Source: Pseudonocardia phyllosphaerae
GTDB lineage: Bacteria; Actinomycetota; Actinomycetes; Mycobacteriales; Pseudonocardiaceae
Direction: 5' to 3'
Assembly: GCF_046546475.1 (NCBI RefSeq)
Contig: NZ_JBKGXS010000011.1
Coordinates: 1 to 64,000 of the forward strand
DNA length: 64,000 nucleotides
Each line of letters begins with the position of its first letter. The first letter of the stretch is position 1. Position numbers and translations under genes: made by a program. The notes under the pieces were generated by a model, which was not told the DNA's origin, did no database searches, and worked only from the letters and a program-made list of their open reading frames with translations. Of this stretch, positions 28,420 to 36,603 are shown one piece after another.

Positions 28420-29712
28420 TCATGCGCTGCAGGCGGCACCGGTTCCGGGGCGGGGACGGGCGGGTCCGGCCGGGCGGATCGAGCGGCGCCACAGCTCGGC
28501 GACGGCGACGACGCCGCGGCAGGTTCCCTCCGGGGTGACGACGACGAGGTCGTCGTAGGAGCGGGCGGGGTCGCCGGACAGGCTCAGTTCCAGCGCCCGC
28601 CCGAGCGGGGCACGCTCGTCCACCAGGCGGGGCGGGTCGGCGAGCTTGTGCGCGGGCTTGTCGGCCCAGAGGGCGTGCCCGAAGCGGCCGGTCATCTCGA
28701 GCAGGAAGCGGCTGCGGTCGAGGTAGCCGACGGGGTGGTGGGCGGCGTCGACGAGCACGACCCCGGACGCGTCCGGGTGCTCGCGCACGGCGTCGCGGAC
28801 GGTCTCGCAGAGGGCGTCCTCGGGCAGCACGATCGCCGGTGTCGCGAGCCCGCGCACCGGTGGGTCCGCGTTCGGCGGGACGACGTTCCGGCCGGTCGCG
28901 GACGGCGCCCCGGGCACCGGGGCCCGGGGCACCGGCGACGGCCGGTGCGGGGTGCGCGGGGCGGCGTGCAGCAGGGTGAGCAGAGCCGGGAGCGTCGCGC
29001 CGTCGGGTTCGGGCAGGTCACGGGTCCCGCCGAGGAGCGGCCCCTGGGCGAGGACGACACCGCCTGCGTAGAGCCCGGGCAGCAGCTGCGGGTCCCGGAC
29101 GCCGGTCGCGGCGACGAGCACCCCGACGGCCCGGCAGACCTCCAGCACCGCCCGCACCGACGCCGTGACGCCCGCATCGGCGGTGCCGACGGTGAGGTCC
29201 GGCTCGAACTTCACCACGTCCGGCCGGACGGCGGCGATCATCTCGGGGCCGAACGCACGGCCGACGCCGTCGAGGGCGATCCGGAAGCCGCGGCGGCGCA
29301 GGTCGGCCAGCGCGGGGACCAGCTGCTCGGCCGGTGTCGCGACGACGACCGGCGGCCCGATCTCCAGCATCGGCGCCACGGTCGCGCCGGCGAGCATCGA
29401 GGCCAGCCGGTCGCGGGCGAGCACGGCGGTGTCGGCGGCGACGTCGACCTGCACGGGCACGGCCGGGTCCAGGGCGCGGGCGGAGGCGACCGCGGACAGG
29501 GCCGTCGACGCGTCCAGCTCGGCCGCCCGGCGGGCGCCGCGGTCGTGGACGTCCTCGGGCACGCGGTCCTGCGGGTGCCGGAGGACGACCTCGACACCGG
29601 CGAACCGGCCGGTGCGCAGGTCGTGTACCGGCTCGTAGCGAAAACGTCCACTCAGCTCGTTGGGGGGCACGGCAAGAGTCCGTTCGGGGGAGTGATCTTC
29701 AGCAGTTGTCAC
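28420..29712 (-). CDS. degenerate EAL domain plus CBS-pair protein
   Basis: A 430-residue protein. Residues about 20-240 follow the EAL phosphodiesterase fold: FRYEPVHDLRTGRFAGVEVV, RRRGFRIALDGVGRAFGPE, DVVKFEPDL. Key catalytic positions are changed: the EAL motif reads EVV, DDFG reads DGVG, and the second metal Glu region reads ATGV. It is therefore probably a c-di-GMP sensor or a protein-interaction module rather than an enzyme. The C-terminal part (about 300-415, VLVDAAHHPVGYLDRSRFLL; YDDLVVVTPEGTCRGVVAVA) looks like a CBS pair. The start GTG at 29712 has no clear ribosome site. Confidence 0.72.
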   Translation of the reverse strand: MTTAEDHSPERTLAVPPNELSGRFRYEPVHDLRTGRFAGVEVVLRHPQDRVPEDVHDRGARRAAELDASTALSAVASARALDPAVPVQVDVAADTAVLARDRLASMLAGATVAPMLEIGPPVVVATPAEQLVPALADLRRRGFRIALDGVGRAFGPEMIAAVRPDVVKFEPDLTVGTADAGVTASVRAVLEVCRAVGVLVAATGVRDPQLLPGLYAGGVVLAQGPLLGGTRDLPEPDGATLPALLTLLHAAPRTPHRPSPVPRAPVPGAPSATGRNVVPPNADPPVRGLATPAIVLPEDALCETVRDAVREHPDASGVVLVDAAHHPVGYLDRSRFLLEMTGRFGHALWADKPAHKLADPPRLVDERAPLGRALELSLSGDPARSYDDLVVVTPEGTCRGVVAVAELWRRSIRPAGPARPRPGTGAACSA

Positions 29713-29771
29713 AGACTGTCATGAACGTGGCGTCCGAACGATCACGAATCTGTGAACAACGGATGGACTGA

Positions 29772-29808
29772 CCCCTCGCACACGGCGCGTCGCACACGGT
29801 GCGAGGGG
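29772..29808 (-). terminator. hairpin downstream of fum
   Basis: A 10-bp stem, CCCCTCGCAC (29772-29781) and GTGCGAGGGG (29799-29808), with a 17-nt loop, about 40 bp after the fum stop codon on the minus strand. Confidence 0.7.
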
Positions 29809-29847
29809 ATCGTCCGAATCGTCCCCCGTCTCCTGGTCGGGGCCGGG

Positions 29848-31248
29848 TCAGCCGCGCTTCTCGCCCCGGGTCATCGCCAGCACGTCGAGCGCACGGTCCA
29901 GGTCGGCCTCGGTGAGGGTGCCGTTCTCGACGTGGCCGCGCTCGATGACGACCTCCCGGATCGTCTTCCGCTCCTTCAGGGCCTGCTTCGCGACGGCCGC
30001 CGCCTCCTCGTAGCCGATCTTCGAGTTGAGCGGGGTGACGATCGACGGCGACGACTCGGCGTACTCCCGGGTGCGGTCGACGTCGGCCTCCATCCCGTCG
30101 ACGACCTTGTCGGCCAGCAGCCGGGCGGCGTTGGCGATCAGCCGCGCGGACTCCAGCACGTTGCGCGCCATGACCGGCATCATCACGTTCAGCTCGAGGT
30201 TGCCCTGGCTACCGGAGAAGCCGACGGTCACGTCGTTGCCCATGACCTGTGCGCACACCATCATCGTGGCCTCGCAGATCACCGGGTTGACCTTGCCCGG
30301 CATGATCGAGCTGCCCGGCTGCAGATCCGGCAGGTGGATCTCCGCGAGCCCGGTGCGCGGGCCCGAGGACAGCCAGCGCAGGTCGTTGGCGATCTTGTAG
30401 AGGCCGGTCGCCACGGTGCGCAGCGCGCCGGAGCCCTCGACCAGGCCGTCGCGGGAGCCCTGGGCCTCGATGTGGTCGGCCGCCTCGGTGAGCTGGTCGA
30501 GCCCGGTGGCCTCGCGCAGCTTCTCCACCACGGCGGCGCCGAACCCGGCCGGGGCGTTCAACCCGGTGCCGACCGCCGTTCCGCCGATCGGCAGCACGGC
30601 CAGGCGGGGGAGCGCGTCGCGGACCCGGTCGGCGCCGTAGCCGGCCTGGCTGGCCCAGCCGCCGGCCTCCTGGCCGAGGGTGATCGGGACGGCGTCCATC
30701 AGGTGGGTGCGCCCGGCCTTCACGACCTCCGCCCAGTCCTGCGCGCGGCGGCGCAGTGCCGCCTCCAGGTGCTCCAGCGCGGGGGCGACCTCGGTGGCCA
30801 GCGCCTCGGTGGCGGCCAGGTGGATCGTGGTCGGGAAGACGTCGTTCGAGGACTGCGAGGCGTTGACGTCGTCGTTCGGGTGAACCTCGGTGCCCGCCTT
30901 CGCCGCGATCGTCGCGATGACCTCGTTGGCGTTCATGTTCGACGACGTCCCCGAGCCGGTCTGGAACACGTCGACCGGGAAGTGGTCGTCCCAGCGGCCG
31001 TCGGCGACCTCGTCGGCGGCGGCCGCGATGGCGCCGGCCTTGGCCTCGTCGAGCACGCCCAGCTCGAGGTTGGCGCGGGCGGCGGCCGCCTTGACCAGGC
31101 CGAGCGCGCGGATCTGGGCGCGCTCCAGGCCTCGTCCGGAGATCGGGAAGTTCTCGACCGCGCGCTGGGTCTGGGCGCGCCACAACGCGTCGGCCGGGAC
31201 CCGGACCTCGCCCATGGTGTCGTGCTCGATGCGGTACTCGGAGCTCAT
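29848..31248 (-). CDS. fum: class II fumarate hydratase
   Basis: A 466-residue iron-independent fumarase, converting fumarate and malate in the TCA cycle. Motifs are EYRIEHDTMGEVRVPADALW, FQTGSGTSSNMNANEVIA, HPNDDVNASQSSNDVFPT, AGRTHLMDAVPITLGQE and the superfamily signature GSSIMPGKVNPVICEA with the catalytic Ser loop. Length is standard. It follows glpX with an 87-bp gap that carries an iron-box-like dyad, suggesting its own iron-responsive promoter. The order fum-glpX equals Rv1098c-Rv1099c. Confidence 0.95.
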   Translation of the reverse strand: MSSEYRIEHDTMGEVRVPADALWRAQTQRAVENFPISGRGLERAQIRALGLVKAAAARANLELGVLDEAKAGAIAAAADEVADGRWDDHFPVDVFQTGSGTSSNMNANEVIATIAAKAGTEVHPNDDVNASQSSNDVFPTTIHLAATEALATEVAPALEHLEAALRRRAQDWAEVVKAGRTHLMDAVPITLGQEAGGWASQAGYGADRVRDALPRLAVLPIGGTAVGTGLNAPAGFGAAVVEKLREATGLDQLTEAADHIEAQGSRDGLVEGSGALRTVATGLYKIANDLRWLSSGPRTGLAEIHLPDLQPGSSIMPGKVNPVICEATMMVCAQVMGNDVTVGFSGSQGNLELNVMMPVMARNVLESARLIANAARLLADKVVDGMEADVDRTREYAESSPSIVTPLNSKIGYEEAAAVAKQALKERKTIREVVIERGHVENGTLTEADLDRALDVLAMTRGEKRG

Positions 31249-31298
31249 ACGCGCAGGTCTACTCCTCCGCGCGGGGTTCCGCGCGGCTGCTCGCCGAG

Positions 31299-31317
31299 TG
31301 AGGTCAGGCTCACCTGA
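31299..31317 (-). promoter_or_regulatory. IdeR/DtxR-like iron box upstream of fum
   Basis: TGAGGTCAGGCTCACCTGA is a 19-bp interrupted palindrome matching 15 of 19 positions of the known DtxR/IdeR consensus TTAGGTTAGGCTAACCTAA, including the whole AGG-x-x-AGGCT-x-ACCT frame. It lies 51-69 bp before the fum ATG. Its symmetric stem (GGTCAGG/CCTGACC) could also act as a terminator of glpX. Confidence 0.55.
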
Positions 31318-31335
31318 CCCCACCGGTGGCAGGGG

Positions 31336-32379
31336 TCAGGGGATCTCGGGCGCCTCGCCGGCGTGGTCGGTCGCGTCGAAGTCGACGGTGGAGAACTCGC
31401 GCAGCTTCGACAGCCGGTGGAACGCCTCGATGATCCGCACGGTGCCGGACTTGGACCGCATGACGATCGACTGGGTCGCCGCGCCGCCGCCTCGGTAGTG
31501 CACGCCGCGCAGCAGCGGGCCGTCGGTGATGCCGGTGGCGCAGAAGAACACGTTGTCTCCGCGGACGAGCTCGCCGGTGGTGAGCACCTTGTCGAGGTCG
31601 TGACCGGCGGCGATCGCCTTCTGGCGCTCCTCGTCGTCGGTGGGCCAGAGCCTGCCCTGGATCTCGCCGCCCATGCACTTCAGCGCGGCCGCGGTGATGA
31701 TCCCCTCCGGGGTGCCGCCGATGCCGTAGAGCAGGTCGACGCCCGAGTCGGGGCGGGCGGCGGCGATGGCGCCGGCCACGTCGCCGTCGGAGATGAAGGA
31801 GATCCGGGCCCCGGCCTCGCGGATCTCGCGGACGATCTCCTCGTGCCGCGGGCGGTCGAGCACGCACACGGTGACGTCGCCGACGTCGAGGCCCTTGGCG
31901 CGGGCGACGCGCCGGATGTTCTCGCCGACCGGCAGCGTGATGTCGATGGCGTCCGCGGCCTCGGGGCCGGTGGCGATCTTCTCCATGTAGAACACCGCCG
32001 ACGGGTCGAACATCGCGTCCCGCTCGGCGACGGCGAGCACGGCCAGCGCGTTCGGCATGCCCTTGCTCATCAGCGTGGTGCCGTCGATCGGGTCGACGGC
32101 GACGTCGCAGGACGGGCCCTCGCCGTCCCCGACCTCCTCGCCGTTGAACAGCATCGGGGCCTCGTCCTTCTCGCCCTCGCCGATGACGACGACGCCGCGC
32201 ATCGACACGGACGAGATCAGCTGGCGCATGGCGTCGACGGCCGCACCGTCGCCGCCGTTCTTGTCGCCGCGGCCGACCCAGCGGCCTGCGGCCATCGCCG
32301 CGGCCTCGGTGACCCGGACCAGTTCCATCGCCAGGTTGCGGTCGGGCGCCTCACGACGGCGGGGGGCGTGCTGGCTCAC
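31336..32379 (-). CDS. glpX: class II fructose-1,6-bisphosphatase
   Basis: A 347-residue GlpX-type phosphatase, the gluconeogenic fructose-bisphosphatase of most actinobacteria. Metal and substrate motifs are VVVIGEGEKDEAPMLFNGEE, DVAVDPIDGTTLMSKGMPNA, GDVTVCVLDRPRHEEIV, ISDGDVAGAIAAARPDSGVD and LLYGIGGTPEGIITAAALKC. The GTG at 32379 follows GAGGAGAG. It is divergent from the DUF4245 gene, as Rv1099c is from Rv1100. Confidence 0.95.
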   Translation of the reverse strand: MSQHAPRRREAPDRNLAMELVRVTEAAAMAAGRWVGRGDKNGGDGAAVDAMRQLISSVSMRGVVVIGEGEKDEAPMLFNGEEVGDGEGPSCDVAVDPIDGTTLMSKGMPNALAVLAVAERDAMFDPSAVFYMEKIATGPEAADAIDITLPVGENIRRVARAKGLDVGDVTVCVLDRPRHEEIVREIREAGARISFISDGDVAGAIAAARPDSGVDLLYGIGGTPEGIITAAALKCMGGEIQGRLWPTDDEERQKAIAAGHDLDKVLTTGELVRGDNVFFCATGITDGPLLRGVHYRGGGAATQSIVMRSKSGTVRIIEAFHRLSKLREFSTVDFDATDHAGEAPEIP

Positions 32380-32497
32380 GGGGAGTCTCTCCTCGGGTCG
32401 GGTTGCGCTGCGGCGCGATCCTCGCACGTCCGAGGGGGTTGAGCAGTCGATGAGCGACCGACGCCATGTTCCGGGGCGGGGCTGGGACGATGGTCGC

Positions 32498-33244
32498 GTG
32501 AGCTCACCATCCGACCCCGGTACGCCCGCGGATCCGCACGCGGAGGCCTCCGGGGCGACCCCGTCCGAGCCGGTCCGGGACGGTGCAGCCGGGTCCGGTT
32601 CGTCCGGTTCTGCCAGGTCGGCGGGGGTGCCGGCCGGGCCGCGCGCGATGCGCAAGCCGGGCCGCGGCGAGACCGGGATGCGCGACCTGCTCGGTGCGCT
32701 GCTCCTGCTGCTGCCGGTCGGTCTGCTGATCGTCAGCGTCGGCGGGTCGTGCTCGTTCGCTCCCGACGGCCCGGCCGAGGACCCGAACTCGGGCCCGACG
32801 GTGAACGTCGCCGAGCGGCTCACCGAGTACGCGTCGGCGTCGCGGTTCCCGCTGCGGGTCCCGGACGTGCCGTTCCGCGCGAACTCCACCGACCGCGGCC
32901 CGGTCCAGGGCGGCGGCACCGCGGTGCGCGTCGGCTACATCACGCCGGACGCCGACTACCTCGCGTTCGTGCAGACCGACGGCTCCACCGAGGGGGTCCT
33001 CGCCACCGAGTCCGGCGCCGCCGGCCGCGGGTCGGGCGCGCCGACGCCGGCCGGGACGACGTCGGCGGGCGGCCTGACCTGGGAGATCTTCCGTTCTCCC
33101 GGCGGGGAGCCGTTCCGGGTGGCGACGCTGCCGGGGAACCCGCAGGTCCGGCTGCTGGTCACCGGCTCGGCCGACGAGGCCGCGTTCGGCACGCTCGCCG
33201 ACGCGCTGCCGAAGGCCCGGGTGCTGCCCGGGCGCACCGGCTGA
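32498..33244 (+). CDS. DUF4245 membrane-anchored protein (Rv1100-like)
   Basis: A 248-residue protein: a disordered Pro/Ser/Gly-rich N-terminus of about 65 residues, a GMRDLLGALLLLLPVGLLIV membrane helix, then an extracytoplasmic domain with LTEYASASRFPLRVPDVPF, VRVGYITPDADYLAFVQTDG and TWEIFRSPGGEPFRV. This is the DUF4245 family found opposite glpX in mycobacteria. The function is unknown; a cell-envelope role is inferred from topology. Confidence 0.85.
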   Translation: MSSPSDPGTPADPHAEASGATPSEPVRDGAAGSGSSGSARSAGVPAGPRAMRKPGRGETGMRDLLGALLLLLPVGLLIVSVGGSCSFAPDGPAEDPNSGPTVNVAERLTEYASASRFPLRVPDVPFRANSTDRGPVQGGGTAVRVGYITPDADYLAFVQTDGSTEGVLATESGAAGRGSGAPTPAGTTSAGGLTWEIFRSPGGEPFRVATLPGNPQVRLLVTGSADEAAFGTLADALPKARVLPGRTG

Positions 33245-33247
33245 CGC

Positions 33248-33484
33248 TCAGTCCCCGGCGTCGTCGGCATCGGGGTCGTCGGCGTGCGCCAGCTTCTCCT
33301 CGATGCGTTCGCGGGCCCCGGCGAGCTGCTCGTCGCAGCGGCGGGCCAGTGCCTCGCCGCGTTCCCAGAGCGCGACCGAGTCGTCGAGGCCGAGGCCACC
33401 GACCTCGAGGGCCCGGACGACCTCGACGAGCTCGTCGCGGGCGTCCTCGTAGCCCAGGGAGTCGACGGCGGGGCGCTCGGTCAT
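33248..33484 (-). CDS. xseB: exodeoxyribonuclease VII small subunit
   Basis: A 78-residue protein with the XseB pattern LGYEDARDELVEVVRALEVG, LDDSVALWERGEALARRCDE and QLAGARERIEEKL, an antiparallel helical pair that coats the large subunit. Its ATG overlaps the TGA of xseA as ATGA, so the two are translationally coupled. Confidence 0.94.
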   Translation of the reverse strand: MTERPAVDSLGYEDARDELVEVVRALEVGGLGLDDSVALWERGEALARRCDEQLAGARERIEEKLAHADDPDADDAGD

Positions 33485-34740
33485 GCGGGTGTCTCCGTAC
33501 TGGTGGGGGTGGTCTCGGGTCCGTCGGACGTCGCGGCGACGGCACCCTCGGCGACCCGGATCCGCAGGGCGGTCCCTGCGGGGGCGTCGGTGGCGTCGCG
33601 CAGCAGCGGTGGGATCTCCCCGCCGGTACCGGCGAGCTGCACGATCGCGTAGCCGCGGGCCAGCGTCGCGGTCGGGCCGAGGGCGGCGAGCCGGGCGCGC
33701 AGGTGACCCAGCTCGGACTCCGCCCGCTCGATCCGCCGGACGACGGCGCGGTGGGTCGCCTCGCGGGCCCGGACGATCTCGGCCTCGCGGGCGTCGAGCA
33801 TCCGCAGCGGCTCGGCCAGCACCGGGCGGCGGCGCAGGCCGTCGAGATGGCGCTGCTCGCGGTCGACCCAGCCGTGCAGCGCGCGCCGGGCCCGGTCGCG
33901 CAGCCCGGCGATCCGCGCGGTCTCCTCGGCCAGGTCGGGCACGAGGCTGCGCCCGGCCTCGGTGGGGGTGGAGCAGCGCAGGTCGGCGACGTGGTCGACC
34001 AGCGGGGTGTCCGGCTCGTGCCCGATCGCCGAGACCACCGGGGTGCGGCAGGCGGCGACGGCGCGGCACAGCGTCTCGTCGGAGAACGGCAGCAGGTCCT
34101 CCACACTGCCACCGCCGCGCGCCAGCACGATCACCTCGACGTCGGGGTCCCGGTCGAGGCCGCGCAGTGCCCCGACGACCTGCTCGACGGCGAGCCCGCC
34201 CTGCACCGCGACGTTCTCGATCCGGAACCGGACGGCGGGCCAGCGCCCCGTCGCGTTGCTGACGACGTCGTGCTGGGCAGCCGAGTCGCGGCCGGTCACC
34301 AGGCCGATGGTGTGCGGCAGCAGCGGCGGCCTGCGCTTGAGCGCGGGGTCGAACAGGCCCTCCGCGGCCAGCAGCCGGCGCAGCCGCTCGATCCGGGCGA
34401 GCAGCTCACCGAGCCCGACGGCGCGGATCCGGTCCACCCGCAGGGTCAGCGTGCCGCGCCCCAGGTAGAACGACGGCTTCGCGTGCACGATCACCCGGCT
34501 GCCCTCGGCGACGGCGTCGCCGGAGTCCCGCACCAGCGACGACGGCGCGGTGAGCTGCAGCGACACGTCCGCCGCAGGATCGCGCAGGGTGAGGAACGAC
34601 GTGGCCGAGCGGGTGTTGACCTGGGCCAGCTGGCCCTCGACCCAGACCGCGCCGAGCCGGTCGATCCACTCCGCGATCTTGCGGGCGACCGTCCGGACCG
34701 GCCAGGGGTTCTCCTCGCTCGTGGCCGGGGGAGTGGTCAC
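33481..34740 (-). CDS. xseA: exodeoxyribonuclease VII large subunit
   Basis: A 419-residue nuclease subunit that degrades single-stranded DNA to oligonucleotides. An N-terminal OB fold (WVEGQLAQVNTRSATSFLTL) is followed by the catalytic region with IGLVTGRDSAAQHDVVSNA, VEVIVLARGGGSVEDLLPFS, VSAIGHEPDTPLVDHVADLR and CSTPTEAGRSLVP, then a long coiled coil and the LARGYAIVQ end. The GTG at 34740 overlaps the stop of the upstream gene as GTGA; its own stop overlaps xseB. Confidence 0.94.
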   Translation of the reverse strand: MTTPPATSEENPWPVRTVARKIAEWIDRLGAVWVEGQLAQVNTRSATSFLTLRDPAADVSLQLTAPSSLVRDSGDAVAEGSRVIVHAKPSFYLGRGTLTLRVDRIRAVGLGELLARIERLRRLLAAEGLFDPALKRRPPLLPHTIGLVTGRDSAAQHDVVSNATGRWPAVRFRIENVAVQGGLAVEQVVGALRGLDRDPDVEVIVLARGGGSVEDLLPFSDETLCRAVAACRTPVVSAIGHEPDTPLVDHVADLRCSTPTEAGRSLVPDLAEETARIAGLRDRARRALHGWVDREQRHLDGLRRRPVLAEPLRMLDAREAEIVRAREATHRAVVRRIERAESELGHLRARLAALGPTATLARGYAIVQLAGTGGEIPPLLRDATDAPAGTALRIRVAEGAVAATSDGPETTPTSTETPA

Positions 34741-35360
34741 GACTCCTGGGACAGCGTCGCGATGCGGTTGGTCAGCATCGTGACGTAGGGCGGGCGGTTC
34801 TGGTGCGCCGTCTCCCACGCCAGCAGGTCGGACAGGTCGTCGATGCTCAGCGTGCGCAGCTTGCCGCGCAGCTGCGGGACGCTCAGCGACGGGTACTCGG
34901 GGACGGCCGTGGGCGCGCTCGCCGAGGCCTCGGCCCGGTTGGACACTCCCGCCGGCCGCTCGACCGGGATCCCGGCGCGGGCCGGGCGCAGCGTGGCGAC
35001 CGTGCCGTCGACGGCGGCCGAGCGGGCGACGGTGCCGTCCGGTTCGGCCGCGTACCCGGCTCCGTTGAGCGCGGCCTGCTCGAACCCGGCGGGCGGCAGC
35101 GGGTCGTCGAGGTCCGGGAGGTCCTCGTCGAAGGTGGCCCAGGCCGGGATCTCCTCGGCGGGGGTCAGGGTGCCGAGCGCGCGGTCGCCCTTGATGGCCA
35201 GCTCGGTGATCGTCTGCTGCACCCGCATCGTGACCTGCAGTGCCTGGCTGACGGCGGTCACCGGCAGCTCGACGGCCTGCCGGGGCAGCTCACGGACTCC
35301 CTCGACGGCGGTCACGACGAGGCCGGCGGCGATCCGCACGGGAAGCGGCAGCGGTGACAT
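34737..35360 (-). CDS. lipid droplet-associated protein (Rv1109c-like)
   Basis: A 207-residue protein. The N-terminal amphipathic region (PLPVRIAAGLVVTAVEGVRE, LPVTAVSQALQVTMRVQQ) matches the actinobacterial lipid-droplet-associated family and can lie on a lipid surface. The C-terminus (LPQLRGKLRTLS as SVPQLRGKLRTLSIDDLSDL) resembles a short SAP-like or protein-contact motif. It is the first gene of a coupled operon with xseA and xseB and is divergent from ispH, as in M. tuberculosis. Confidence 0.8.
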   Translation of the reverse strand: MSPLPLPVRIAAGLVVTAVEGVRELPRQAVELPVTAVSQALQVTMRVQQTITELAIKGDRALGTLTPAEEIPAWATFDEDLPDLDDPLPPAGFEQAALNGAGYAAEPDGTVARSAAVDGTVATLRPARAGIPVERPAGVSNRAEASASAPTAVPEYPSLSVPQLRGKLRTLSIDDLSDLLAWETAHQNRPPYVTMLTNRIATLSQES

Positions 35361-35472
35361 GGCCGCGATTGTCCCCCGTCGGCGGCGTCCGTGCGCAGCG
35401 GGCACGCCGGGTCGCGGTCGGACCGGTCACGTGCGGCTGACCGTCCGACGGGTCGTCCGTACGCTGGGGGGC

Positions 35473-36444
35473 ATGTCCGGTTCGGATGCCAAGCAGGTTC
35501 TGCTCGCCAAGCCCCGTGGCTACTGCGCGGGGGTCGACCGCGCCGTCGAGGCTGTCGAGCAGGCGCTCGACAAGTACGGCGCCCCGGTCTACGTGCGCAA
35601 GGAGATCGTGCACAACAAGCACGTCGTGGAGACGCTGCGCGATCGTGGCGCGATCTTCGTCGAGGAGGCCTCCGAGGTGCCGGAGGGGGCGCACGTCGTG
35701 TTCTCCGCGCACGGGGTCTCGCCCGCGGTGCGCGACGAGGCGAAGGACCGGCAGCTCAAGACGATCGACGCCACCTGCCCGCTGGTCACCAAGGTGCACC
35801 AGGAAGCCAAGCGGTTCGCCCGCGAGGAGTACGACATCCTGCTCGTCGGGCACGCCGGGCACGAGGAGGTCGAGGGCACCTCCGGTGAGGCGCCGGACAA
35901 CATCCAGCTCGTCGAGTCCGCCGCCGACGTCGACAAGATCGAGGTGCGGGACCCGGACAAGGTCGTGTGGCTGTCGCAGACCACGCTCTCGGTCGACGAG
36001 ACGATGGAGACCGTCCGCGCGCTGCGCGAGAAGTTCCCGAACCTGCAGAACCCGCCGTCGGACGACATCTGCTACGCCACCCAGAACCGCCAGGTCGCGG
36101 TGAAGACGATGGCGCCGCGCTGCGACCTCGTGCTGGTCGTCGGGTCGCGGAACTCGTCGAACTCGGTGCGCCTGGTCGAGGTCGCCCTCGGTGCCGGCGC
36201 GGGCGCGTCGTACCTGATCGACTACGCCAAGGAGATCGACGACGCCTGGCTCGACGGCGTCACCACCGTCGGCGTCACCAGCGGTGCCTCGGTGCCCGAG
36301 GTACTCGTCCGCGGCGTCGTGGACCACCTGGCCGAGCGTGGCTTCGGCTCGGTTGAGGAGGTCGACACGGCCGAGGAGACGCTGACGTTCTCGCTGCCGC
36401 GCGAGCTGCGCCCGCCGCGCCCAGCCGCGGCCGCGAAGTCCTGA
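35473..36444 (+). CDS. ispH: 4-hydroxy-3-methylbut-2-enyl diphosphate reductase
   Basis: A 323-residue 4Fe-4S enzyme, the last step of the MEP isoprenoid pathway, giving IPP and DMAPP. Cluster Cys are in KPRGYCAGVDRAVE, TIDATCPLVTKVH and NPPSDDICYATQNRQ; HGVSPAVRDEA, VGHAGHEEVEGTSGEA and VVGSRNSSNSVRLVEVA are also typical. The ATG at 35473 is used. It is equivalent to lytB2/ispH Rv1110. It ends in a strong hairpin. Confidence 0.96.
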   Translation: MSGSDAKQVLLAKPRGYCAGVDRAVEAVEQALDKYGAPVYVRKEIVHNKHVVETLRDRGAIFVEEASEVPEGAHVVFSAHGVSPAVRDEAKDRQLKTIDATCPLVTKVHQEAKRFAREEYDILLVGHAGHEEVEGTSGEAPDNIQLVESAADVDKIEVRDPDKVVWLSQTTLSVDETMETVRALREKFPNLQNPPSDDICYATQNRQVAVKTMAPRCDLVLVVGSRNSSNSVRLVEVALGAGAGASYLIDYAKEIDDAWLDGVTTVGVTSGASVPEVLVRGVVDHLAERGFGSVEEVDTAEETLTFSLPRELRPPRPAAAAKS

Positions 36445-36466
36445 CCTCCCGGTCCTGAGAACGGCG

Positions 36467-36490
36467 CCCTCGGCGCTGCGGCGCCGAGGG
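36467..36490 (+). terminator. terminator hairpin after ispH
   Basis: A 10-bp stem, CCCTCGGCGC (36467-36476) and GCGCCGAGGG (36481-36490), with a 4-nt loop, 23 bp after the ispH stop. Confidence 0.8.
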
Positions 36491-36603
36491 GTACGTCAGG
36501 GCTGTCGACGCGTGATCGAACAGCCCTCAGGTGCCGCTCGACGCCGCCGGGGCCGCGTTCCGCGGAACGCGGTGGCGGCTGCGCGGAACGCCCGGGTGGG
36601 TGC

